This document shows positions 49,331 to 60,400 of a stretch of DNA of 64,000 nt, piece after piece (the first letter of the stretch is position 1; each line of letters starts with the position of its first letter). Source of the DNA: Ottelia alismoides. Taxonomy: Eukaryota; Streptophyta; Magnoliopsida; Alismatales; Hydrocharitaceae. The notes beneath the pieces are model-generated. The model searched no databases. It was not told the origin of the DNA and saw nothing but the letters and a program-made list of their open reading frames with translations. The stretch covers positions 496,001 through 560,000 of the forward strand of contig JAZKJV010003137.1 of assembly GCA_037367405.1 (NCBI GenBank), given 5' to 3'. Both the position numbers and the translations under genes were made by a program.

Positions 49331-51498
49331 GAAGATCATTTGACAATGATCTGGCATCAAGTTTTGGACATATGTCTGTTGATGAGATCAATGGACTAGT
49401 GAGAGATGAAACTTTAGATTGTCTAAAGGTTCAAATCTTACATACTTGTGAATATTGTATCCAAAAGTAAAAATGTCCAATACACCCTTCCTTGGAAAAG
49501 GTGTAAGATGTCAAGGTATTCAGGATCTCATACATATTGATGTATGCGGATCATCTATATCATAGTAAACATTATGGATATGTGATATCTATTGATGATT
49601 ATGTATGATATGAGATTTCTTCTCTTCAGCTAAGAAACCTTTAAAATGTTCAAAGATTTCATTATTTTTGGTTTAGAACCAAAGTTTGAAGGAAGATAAA
49701 ATGAATTTGATCTAATCTAGGTAGCAAGTACCTGCTAGATAAATTCAAAGAATACCTTATGGAGATATGAATATCATTTCTATCTCAATCCTCCTAATAC
49801 ACCTTGACTCAATAGAATTATAGGGAGATACAATTGGATCAAGTGTAACATGATTTGATCAATGATGAATTTTAGCGAAATTTCCTCTTAGTTCTTGGTA
49901 TATATGTAGTAGAGACTACATTATATATCCTTAATAAGATTCCATGCAAATAAGCTAGAATCGAGCACTAGAGAGTACTATTTCATTAGGAAAATAAAGG
50001 ATGGTATTGGATACCTACTTTATAACCTTGAGATTCTTAAAAGATCTCATCTCTGAGGATATGATTCTTAGAGGATGACTCTATTGAGGATCAAGAAGAA
50101 AATGAAGTATAGGAACTCATTTAATCTTGAGAAGATAATGAGGCTCCTAAATTGGAAACTAAAAGGATAATTAAAGATGAAACACTAATACCTCTTCAAA
50201 TGAGTTTGAGGATGTACTCCATGTGTCAGTTAAGTATGACATTGATCGGGATTCATGTGATGAAGGTTCTGAAGATCATAGCATGGATAGATGGATGTTA
50301 GCAATAAAAGTCTAAAGTAGACTTCATAGACAAGTGTTGTATATGGACCCTCGAGGATCCACCTATATGGGTAAGACCCATAAAGGTGTAAATGGATCTT
50401 CAAGAGATGTAAGTCAAGATTGCATTCCTCTGTGAATACCTCTCTGAGGATATTCACATGAAGTAGCCCCAGGGCTTCATGGTTGAGGAAAGCAAGGTGT
50501 GCAAGCTAAAGAAATCCATCTATGGACTCAAAATAAGCTTCTTGAAGTTGGACCATAAGATTTGATGAAATTATAAATGTTATGATTTCAGATAAAATCT
50601 TGATGAGCCATGTGAAGCTTAGTGGGAGTGCCTTTGTGTTCATCGTGCTAAATGTAGATGATATCTTAATCATTTAAAATTATATAAGGATAATAATATG
50701 TATTTTCTAATCTGGTTGTTCCATAACTTGAGATATGATCTCAAGTATACCTCTTGGATCTTAGTTCTGAATGTGTTTAGAAGCATAGATAATGGATATT
50801 GGGATTGTCACATTAATGGTACACCTTGGACATATTCTATTTTCTGGAAAAATCCAAGAAAGGCTTCCATCCCTTAAGATATGGTACTGACCTATCTAAA
50901 GGGATAGCACCTCAAAGAGTTGAAGAAGTGAATGCTAGAACTGCTTGCACTTGTGCATCAGTTACGAGAAGCTTAGTGTATGCTAGATGTGTACAAAGGC
51001 CATATATCTGCCATGCAGTGGGAGTAGTAAAGTGTTGCTTATCCTACTATGGAGAGAAAACACTTGATTGCAGTAATAATAATATCTTCATAGAGGACAA
51101 GATTTTTGAGATAGTGATCTCAAAGTCTTATCTTCTAAAACTTAAGACTTTATAGATGGAGATCTAAAAGGTATTAACTGTGGATACCTTAGGAGATAGA
51201 GATATCTAGGAATAAGGGTATTCTGATAAGGATTATGGAAATACTAGTTATGATAATTATTAGGCTATAGTGTCCAGGACACTATAACCAACAAGATTGA
51301 GTATTGGTTGCATAAGATGCAACATTCGCATTAGATGCGAGCACTGTTACTGGGGATATGCAAGTGTCGTAAAAGGACTTGGCATAGTCTCGCGGGAATA
51401 GAGTGACTGATCAGCTTACCTAGCTATTTTCTAGATAGTCTATGATTGTCACAAGAGTGCGGGTTTCAATGATTATCCCATTAATGGAACATTGGGCT
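49331..51498 (+). pseudogene. pol remnant of copia element 2
   Basis: Pieces in order: a GAG-pre-integrase trace (GHMSVDEINGLVRDETLD-like, near 49370-49420), integrase traces (LMYADHLYHSKHYGYVISIDDY, about 49530-49600), reverse transcriptase (PQGFMVEESKVCKLKKSIYGLK from about 50467, then SGSA-VFIVLNVDDILII at 50625-50680), and the connection/RNase H region (a 109-codon frame at 50826-51155 with KKGFHPLRYGTDLSKGIAPQ). Several stops are at the same sites as in copia element 1. About 180 bp present in element 1 (3008-3185) is missing here at about 50408. Confidence 0.85.
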
Positions 51499-51508
51499 AG
51501 TGGGAGAT
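51497..51508 (+). other. Polypurine tract of copia element 2
   Basis: CTAGTGGGAGAT directly before the 3' LTR start, identical to copia element 1. Confidence 0.88.
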
Positions 51509-52959
51509 TGTTGGACATGCAAGCCCATAGCGAGCCATTATGCAATAAATGTTATTGCGAATATCATTCCCTGATCTGAAATGAAGAATAGATAATTTTC
51601 ATAATAGGCCATCTTAATAATCATACAGATGTTGATTCAACTATTGAATCATAGAGGTTGGTGCTTCGATGAATATCTAAAGGGTTAGATTGAGGACTCA
51701 TTAAGCACCGTCAAATGATTTTTAAGAGATGATCTCCAGCCTGAGTAGGAGATGGCAATCCTTTCTCAGATAGGCTGATATATGAACAACCTCTTGATGT
51801 AGGTCTTCTACATAGGAATAGAGATTCAGAGGTGTCATATTAGTTAGGTCAAAGAGTTGATTTAACGAGATCGAGATAACCAAAGTCCTATATCGTATGC
51901 TGTCACGATATAGGCACACATCCTCTGACCGAAGACAGATGTGTTGCTATATGTCTGAGTATGTACATTTGGCAGACCAATAGGTTGATGACCTAACCAA
52001 GGTCTATACACCGACGCACTGGTGTGCATATAAGGGCATATGAATAATACGATCTCTCAATGGGATCAAACAGGTTCAATTACTGAATCGGAAAACATGA
52101 GCTCACTCATGAGATATTAGGAAGAATCAAATTTCGTGCACGGTCGTCTCACTTTGGAATCTTGACTAAATTTGTAGGTTTTATATATACTTTTGGAAAG
52201 TATTTCATCAAGACCTAGGTATGATATATGCTTTTGGAATGTATATGATCGATACCAACTCCCAATGATCGAATGAGAAACTTACTGATAAAACCATGAA
52301 GTAGACAATATAAAGTTGATCCAATACTTCAGGTTTAATCTGAGTCTTCCAGTATGCATGATGTAATGGTATTGGGAATACCTGAGGATGATGTGATCAT
52401 AAACGATTGTATAACCATGACGCTTCCATTCATAGGGAGTGATGAAACAGGTTTGGATTTTAGTGACTCCTCTCAGTAGAGAAGTAATCTGATCTTAGTC
52501 CAAATGTTGGACACTGATCTGAATGTGATTCAGATGCAATGAGAAGATTAGATTTGCGGTCTTGATTTAATCAAGCATCTATGGGAGGCCCGCGATTTGG
52601 ATCTGAGATATGATCTCAATATCCATGTCACTATACGTCGAACAATACAATTGCCATGTCCTATTCTCCAAGTATTCGCGAAGAAAGCGCATTATCCTTG
52701 AATGGCCTCTGATAATTTCATTTTTGATATTATGTATCCAAGCATTGAGAAAATGGATAATTAAATATGATTTAATTAGCATGAGTAATATGAATTTGAT
52801 TCATATTATAAAGAGAGTTATCTAAGACAATTGAATGTGATTGAATTATCAAAGATGTGAATAATGTGAATGTGATTCATATTATTTGGGCACATGAGAA
52901 TAGAGATCCAAGATGATTAAACGTGATTTAATTATCATGGATATGAATAATGTGGATAG
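51509..52959 (+). repeat. 3' LTR of copia element 2, cut by element E
   Basis: Begins TGTTGGACATGC and follows the 5' LTR to the position equivalent to about 45215. It lacks a block of about 40 bp present in the 5' LTR near 43845. Element E begins at 52960 after GATAG. The two LTRs differ at many sites, so the insertion is not recent. Confidence 0.9.
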
Positions 52960-53815
52960 TGATGAATCTCGGATTCATCACTCTAAATCTCATTTATTAA
53001 GATTAAGTCCCTAAAAATCAACTGCATTTCTGCATTTATTTCACATAATTAGCATTCAGGCATGATTTCAAAAGAATGGCATTATAGCGTTAATTTCTGC
53101 ATATTTTAAGAAGCCAAAAATCCAAGCCCAAATTGACATGTAAATAGCCTAACTTCCCAGATTTTTAACTCCTTGATGCTAACTCCGAATAACCCAAAGC
53201 CACTTCCATTGTGTACATATCACTCACAAGAATAAATGAAAAATACAAAAAAATCATTAATCCAAATAAGTGGACTAAAAACCCAAGCCCTAAGTTCAGG
53301 ATTTTCGGACTTAAAGCCACATATCTTCCTCATCCAGTGTCCGATTTAATCCTACACACTTTTGAACTAATGCACATTCAATTACCTTCAAAACAAAACT
53401 AAGTTCAAGTGAATCGGAGCTCGTATGTGAAAGTTGGGTTTTGGGCCTCTTTTGTACATTGTATTTTTCGCGGCTTCTGACCTTTAAGTTATGTACATAT
53501 TTTCTTCATTAATAAAAATAAAAAAAAAATAGATTTAGATGTCTTTTATTTATCTTTGAATTTTCCATATTTTCTGGATTTTTATCTTGTTTAAAAATGA
53601 TAAAAAATTAGAAAACCCCAAAATCAAGGTATTCTATGTACATAGGATACCCCAAAAATTCACTTTTTACATTTGACCGATTTTGGCTTTGATGTCTTCA
53701 TAAAAGTTGTAGATCTCGTCGAGACGAGCATTTTTCGTGAAGAAACTTTTTCAATCCGAGGTCATTTGCTATTTTTTATCGATTTTACAATGAATTTATT
53801 CGCGGATTTTTCTGG

Positions 53816-53856
53816 AGCTGACACGTGGCGGCCCCAGAGGCCGCCACGTGTCAGCT
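53816..53856. repeat. Perfect 18-bp G-box inverted repeat in LTR E
   Basis: AGCTGACACGTGGCGGCC (53816-53833) pairs at every position with 53839-53856, loop 5 nt. Each arm contains GACACGTGGC, a strong plant G-box/ABRE form. Confidence 0.95.
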
Positions 53857-53985
53857 ATTTTTCGCCTTTTTAAATCTCGTATTTAAAAAAAAATAAAAAA
53901 AAATAAACGACGCACGTGCGTCGCACGTGCCACCCAGGCACGTGCTCCGCACGTGCTCCGTCTGCCCTCATCCCCTCGCCACGTG
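53822..53985 (+). promoter_or_regulatory. Cluster of seven CACGTG boxes
   Basis: CACGTG at 53822, 53845, 53913, 53924, 53939, 53950 and 53980. All lie 200-370 bp upstream of the TATA box. Two neighbouring pairs are spaced 11 bp. Confidence 0.8.
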
Positions 53986-54188
53986 GCTCCTTTTTGGTCG
54001 TCCGATCTCGGCCGATCGGACGGCCCTTAACCGTCTTCTTCTCCAGGCCTTCTCCCCTCCGAAACCGCCGCCCCCAATCTTCGCCCCGCCGCCTCGCAAC
54101 GGCCGCCGCTAACCACTTCCTCCTCCCTTATCCCCGCGCTGACCTCAACCTCTCCCGCAACCACCGGAGCCCTTCTCCCCCTCTACCC

Positions 54189-54196
54189 TATATAAG
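54189..54196 (+). promoter_or_regulatory. TATA box of LTR E
   Basis: TATATAAG in a C-rich context (CTACCC-TATATAAG-CTCC). Confidence 0.75.
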
Positions 54197-55076
54197 CTCC
54201 ATCGCCGCCCCCCCAGACCTTCATCCGCCGTTCAACCCCCAGGAACTCCTTCTCCGGTAGTGACAGTCCGGCGAGCCTACCTCCATCGGCGTGATCCGAG
54301 GTCGGTCGACCTCGCCGCAGTGCCGCCTCCGAGCCACTGCTTCGCTCCGGTTCCCCTTCGCCGTCGAGCCCCTCCAGGTATCCTTCCTTCTCTCTCTCTC
54401 TCTCCCTATCTCTCTCTTTCCCTCTCTCTCGCTCTACCTCTCCGCCTCGACCTCCTCCATCACCGTTCGCTCGTCGACCCTTCCTCCTCCACCGCTTCCA
54501 CGCTTTCGTCTCCGCCACGACCACGATTCCTCCGCCTTCGCAACCTCGCCACCGGGAGCTACACCGCCGACTTCATCGCGATCTTCGTCGACTTCACTGA
54601 GCTTCGCCGACCACCGCCTTCGATCTCCTTCACCGTCCACGACCTTCGCCCGTCATCGTCATCGACATCCTCCATCGCCGCCAACGACATCGTCTCCGCC
54701 GCTCTCCCTCGACGCCCCACGGCCGTGTGTCGGCCACCTCCGCCTGAAGCTCTGCCCCTGCTCCTTCGTCGAGCCAACACCACCAATGAGCTTCGTCAAC
54801 AGAACCTCCGTCCTCCAGCAGCCCCGCTCCGCCTCGACAACTCCGCCCAGCCGCCGGCTCCTCTGCCTGAAGCGGCCCTCCGCCGCTATAGTCCCGCTCC
54901 CCCTCGACTCATCAGCACTCCGCTTCGGCCAAGCCTTGGCCGGACGACTCGGCCATCACCACCGCCCTTCCGCCTCGTCCCCGCCTTCCGCCGGCCGGGC
55001 TCGAGGCCCGAGACCCCCTCGCACGCCCCTCGCATGTGCGCGGGGGAACTTCCCCACAAGCAACACCCGGGGGGGT

Positions 55077-55181
55077 CACGTGCTGCGCACGTGCCCCTTG
55101 GGCAATTTACAAAGTTTCCCCCGAAAGACTCCCATTTTGCAGATCAAGCCCGCCGACCCAGGGTCACGTGCGGGGCACGTG
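55077..55181 (+). promoter_or_regulatory. Two paired G-box modules in LTR E
   Basis: CACGTG at 55077 and 55088, then 55165 and 55176; spacing 11 bp inside each pair, 88 bp between pairs. Each pair follows GGGT and precedes an AATTT block. Confidence 0.8.
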
Positions 55182-56206
55182 ACCTGCTGGGAATTTTGCG
55201 CAAATACCCCCCGAAGGTCTGATATTTACATCACAGCCTTTTGCATGTTTATTTATTTATTTATATTTGCACCTGTACCCCTGTGTTCCCTCATATATTT
55301 GGACATCAACTCTACATTATTCTCCTAATCTAAAAATTGCATGGTGTTTGTTAATTAATTCTCTACGCTTTGACATATTGTGGGTATTTTTGTGACGAAC
55401 GGTTAATTAATAAATAATTGTTTTGTGGAAATTAGAATATTTTGTCCAATCTGAGCTCTGAAATTCACAGTTAATCAACCGTTGTTCTAAAAATACCCCA
55501 AAAATCACACATTATAGAGATTATTTTGATTAACATTGTGCCCAAAAATCATTGCATTTGCATGCATACTTTGCTCTGTAAAAAACATTTAGCACATTTC
55601 AGTACTTGATTTTTAATAAATATTCAACCCCACATTTTCAAGGTTTAGGATTTTTCTGGGATCCATCACCTAGTGATATATCTTAGATAATTTTATTCTT
55701 CGAAAATAAGTAGGTTTAATATTTATTATAATTAAATATTGAAAATCATTCTGTCTGCATTTAAAAATCCATAAAAAATTCATACTACATCCAAAAATTC
55801 CAAAAAAAATACAGTGCACTTATTTCATCATATTTTACATCTCGGCCAAGTTTCGTATTTTTCGGACATCATTTGAACGTAATTCACATTTTAGTCCATA
55901 AAATAGGCCGGATTTGCATGTTGCATCTCATATTGCATTGAAAAATTCCAAAAAAAAGACCGCATTGAAAACCGAACTAAAAATTGGATAGACACAACTC
56001 TAGGTTGTTCCTTTGCCTCCTTGTGATCGACCTTGGGACTTGTCCAAGTAAAATAAACATCAAAACCACTTGATTGAAATTGAATAAAATTTGTGGTTAT
56101 TTTCTTGACTGTTTTCGAAAGCCGCCTACAACGAACGACACATATTTCTTTTCACGATCGACGATTAAAAACACTTTCTTAACGCGGCTTTTGCGGGCAC
56201 GTCAGA

Positions 56207-56224
56207 TGGCGCCGTTGCCGGGGA
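56207..56224 (+). other. Primer binding site of element E (tRNA-Asp)
   Basis: TGGCGCCGTTGCCGGGGA is an 18 of 18 match to the complement of the plant tRNA-Asp 3' end, two bases after the LTR. Confidence 0.95.
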
Positions 56225-57422
56225 GGCAAACAGCTTAGTTTTTTGTTTTGAAAACTTTTTGTTCGGTTTTTCGAATTCGGGTAGTCTGACCCCCGAATCT
56301 TTCACTGTAAATCCCATTTTAATTCTTGTATTTATTCGGCATTTATTTCATTTTATTTTATTTTCTGAGTCACTCTCTTACATTCTCTCTCTTATTTTTC
56401 TTGCGAGGTATCCGGCGCACGTGGAGCGGTTTTTCAAGAAACCGACGCATCTTCACCGACACCCGAAGAAACCGCAATTAAATTAAGATCGAGTCGAGTC
56501 GTGAGAGAGAGTAGAGTCTAGGTTTTTAATTTCTGCAAATTTCCATTTCTGCTCATTTACAGCGGTGCCCGTTTGGACTCTCGCGCATGTAAAAAAGACC
56601 TTGAACTTTTCTGTGGTGTGTCGTGGCCTGTTTCACTCTCCGGTGAGGGTGGGGCCCGACTTGAGTGGCGATTAGGATAGACCTGCACATACGGCTCTTA
56701 GAGCATTTTTATCTTTGCTTGTGCTCGTAGGATCTTAAGCCACACTGCACATTAACTGAGACGCACCTTAGATCGTTCAACTTAGCCAAAAATTTAACTC
56801 AATTCTTCCCGCTAATAGAACTTTCTGCTTAGGTGCGGTTTTCATCGGCTTGCACGCATTTAGTATAATTTTTAAAATTCTGTATTGCATCCCACATGGA
56901 GATTGCGAGGAGGCACTGTAAGTCTTCTAACTGAGCATTCATCATAGTTTTCCGCGTGCATCGGCTTTTCCCGAATTCCTCTCTCTTGTTTTATCACATA
57001 AATCTAAAGGAAATTGGGACTGGACGGTAGACGTGTATTTGTGTTCATCTAAATTCTTCAGTGATCGCCTCAATAAAATTGGGACTGCTAAATAAAGCCG
57101 ATCTTAAAAAATCCATAAAATCAAGGATTTCTGCGGGAGAGCAACCCCGACATTGTCTGATTTTATCTTGCAGCGAGGAGAGAGACGCACACTAGGCTAG
57201 AGCCCAGCTCCAAACCCAACAGCCCGTTTAAACGACTTGCAAGACTGGAATTATCGCCAATTAAAACTAACAAGATAATTGACCGGACCCTTACGGTCTT
57301 CACTTTGAGTTGAGTTGGTGAAACAACCCTTGTATTGTGTTTGATTGTGCGTAGAAAATAGTTCATCAACGAATACCACACAATTGTGTCTACATCATAA
57401 AAACATCTTGTTGACCCCGAGA
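56225..57422 (+). other. Untranslated leader of element E
   Basis: About 1.2 kb without a convincing frame. It shares GGGAGAGCAACCCC (57135-57148) and CGCACACTAGG (57186-57196) with the leader of element B. A pyrimidine-rich TTTTATCTTGCAG (ending about 57173) resembles a splice acceptor. Confidence 0.6.
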
Positions 57423-60400
57423 ATGGAAGACTGTGGTAATTCTTGTTCAGGCTCGTCTCTCTCTACCACAAACTCCACAATCTCAAAAGCCCAGAGAAAC
57501 TCTTACTCTGGACCTGCTTGGCCTCCGGGAAACCATTCCCAAGAACTCAATTCTTACGATTCCTTCTTCTTCCTAGAAGGAGGACAGACCCAAACTGTCT
57601 CTCTATCACCAAAAATCGAGGACAACTATTACATCAATTCTTTCCAATCTATTAACTCGAACCCTTTATATTCTGAAGGTGAAGAAGAAGAGATGCCCCC
57701 AAAGATGGCTTCCAAAAAAGACCCTGAAGATGAAACAAATGATGATGCCATTCAAATGATCCTAGCAAGATTGGCTGCATCTGAGCAGCAACAACAGTTA
57801 CTAAGGACACAACTTGAGCAGTTGAATGCTGGGGAGGAAGTGCCAATGGAAGCCGCTTACAACCCTGGACAGTACCAAGTGTGGAACTATTTACAACCAC
57901 CACAACCGGCGATTCACTATGAACTGAAACCACATTTCGTCAGTCAATTACCCCAATTCCATGGTAATACGACTGAGGAGCCATATGAATTCCTGAGGGA
58001 CCTGGAGCTGATATGTTCTAATCTGAGGCACCCACAAGTCAGCCAAGACTACATTCGTCTCACTGCACTACCTTTCGCCTTGAAAGGAAAAGCAGACTAC
58101 TGGGTGAAAAACTTGGGGGTGACTGTGACGACTTATGAGAGGTTCAAAAACCTCTTTTTGAAGAAATTCTACCCCTTGAGCCGGACCAATCAAATGAGGA
58201 CCCGCATCACCAGCTTCTCTCAGATGCCCAATGAACCACTCTGTGAGGCATGGGACCGGTTTAAAGATCTACTTCAGAAATGTCCTTGCCATAACCTGGA
58301 CAATAACATCCTAGTCCAGTCTCTTTACTCTGGTCTAAATCATGAGACTCAAGGATTAGTTAGCGCTGCCTGCGGAGGGAATTATACATCACGTGGGGCT
58401 GAGACCGTCTGGAAAATAGTGGAGCAGATGACAGAAACAAGCCGGTCTCAAATTGCCAGTAGAACATACACTGATTCCCTGAACACCCTTCAAGCCAAAG
58501 GTGGGAAGCAGACGGTGGCAGAAATAGCTGAGGACTTGATTCCAAGCATGCATTTTATTTCTGACAAATTGACAATTGTGGACAAGAGAATGAACGATAT
58601 CGACAGTAGGATTTCGCAATTCCCGAAGCAGATGGAGGAACTCACCGAGAAGGTATCCAAAATGGGGATGCCTAGTGCACCTACTTTCCCGATATATCAT
58701 GTCCATCATGTCCAGGAACAACCAGGAGCAGAGCAACAACAACCATGGGCTCACGATCAATCCCACGCCCAATTTTCCCAACAGCAGCCCCCACTGATTG
58801 AGACATTCAAGGAAGCCCCGCCTCTGACATTTGAAGTGAATGGCATCTGGTACACCCAAGACACTACCCGACAGGGTAATATGGGAGACCGTCAGACTTA
58901 TCAGCGCCCACCCACTTTCTATAATGCCGCATTCCAGCAACCGAAGCAGCAGCAACCCTACAATCGCCGGAGCCAACCTCAGCAATACCATCAGCAATCT
59001 CAAGCCCCCAGACAATCAGCTCAATCATCCAAACCCCCAGAAGAACCGATCGACATCCAGAGACAAATACTTGAAGAGTTTCGTCACTTCCGAAATGAGC
59101 TGGAAGATCTTCGAGTTGATGTCAACCGCTTGTCCCGTTGGAAGGATGAGCAGACTGTCCCCACTACAACCATTCCCGCCCAAGTTCAAGCTAACCCCAA
59201 TAGCTTGAACCGATCTCAATCATCTCAACACACTGGCCAGGTATACTATTCATATTTTTCCACTTTTGAACATGAGAACCTTTCGTTTGACAATATACAT
59301 GCCATGTCACTCAGGAGCGGAAGGACCGTGGCCGTACCTGATCGGACTCGGGAATCGGTTCATGAAGACTCGGAGGATCAGCCGGAGGATGCTTCCGAGG
59401 AAGATGGAGAAAGACGCCTGAGGATCCCAGCACCAGAGAAGGGGAAAGCATCTATGGAGTCTGCAGAGGACCTTGAACCTCTAGTTGCTGCAAAAATACC
59501 TTTGTCATCTTTTCAGCAACCTGATTTTGATTATTATCAAAAATCTGATGATTGTAATAAAAACTCCAAGTCTAATAAAGATGCTCATATTTATGATTCT
59601 GACCTTCTGTCCCCTGTCTCAAGTGCTTCCATTCCTTTCCCCCATGCCCTAAAGAAAGGGAAACAAAAGAAAAACATCAAAGATGACCCAGTCATGGAAA
59701 AATTCTGCCAACAAAACATCACAGTCAAAGTACCCTTTGATCAATACGTGGCAGGTAATCCGGCCTTTCAAAAATACTTGAAGGCAAAATGCACTCCCAC
59801 TAGGACTCGTACAAAGAGAACAAGTCAATTTGTGGAGACGCATATCTTGACAGTTGCCACCACCAAATGTGTCAAGAACCAGCATCTGCCAAGAAAGAAA
59901 AGGGATCTGGGCGCCCATTATGTGGAGAGTCACATTGGCGGCATAGCATTCACACGCACACTTCTCGACAATGGATCTTCCATAAACCTTCTGCCCTTAG
60001 CCTTATATTATCGATTGGAGTTGGGCCCTCTCAAGAAATCATCATCTTTACTCCAATTTGCTGACAAATCCACTAAAAGACCTAAGGGAGAGGTGAAGAA
60101 TGTCATCATCATTATCGAGGGTACAGAATACAAAGTAGACTTCACTGTCCTGGACATGGAAACCCTGAACCATTGGAAGGAATCACAAATCATTCTCGGA
60201 AGACCTTTCTTAAGAACCGCTAAAGCCGTATTCGACTACGGAACTGGCATGATGAAATTCCGTTCTCCAGGCGGAGAAGTGGACTTGGAGATGAAACAAA
60301 CAAAGTGGCAAAGGCCAGACTCCGAATCCACAACTGAAGATGCCGAAACATCAGAATGTAATCTCCTCAGAACCACTGGGCCATGGGACCAACTTCCAGA

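Larger units (their letters stand above)
52960..56204 (+). repeat. 5' LTR of Athila element E (3245 bp)
   Basis: Begins TGATGAATC-TCG-GATTCATCA and ends CACGTCA, followed by GA and a perfect tRNA-Asp primer site. Order of parts: AT-rich head; hairpin and seven CACGTG boxes (53816-53985); TATATAAG (54189-54196); CT-rich leader with a donor-like CCTCCAG|GTA (54378); paired G-box modules (55077-55181); AT-rich U5 with a TCGACC motif near 56020. It is rich in CpG, unlike LTRs B1-B3. The overlapping frames of 320 and 345 codons (54260-55328) are Pro, Ser and Arg rich and are best explained by base composition. Confidence 0.92.

Noticed and set aside
54260..55328. Two overlapping frames of 320 and 345 codons in LTR E that could look like genes
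   Set aside because: They lie in a GC-rich LTR part, overlap each other in two frames, are low-complexity Pro/Ser/Arg, and have no domain. One spans the leader donor site.
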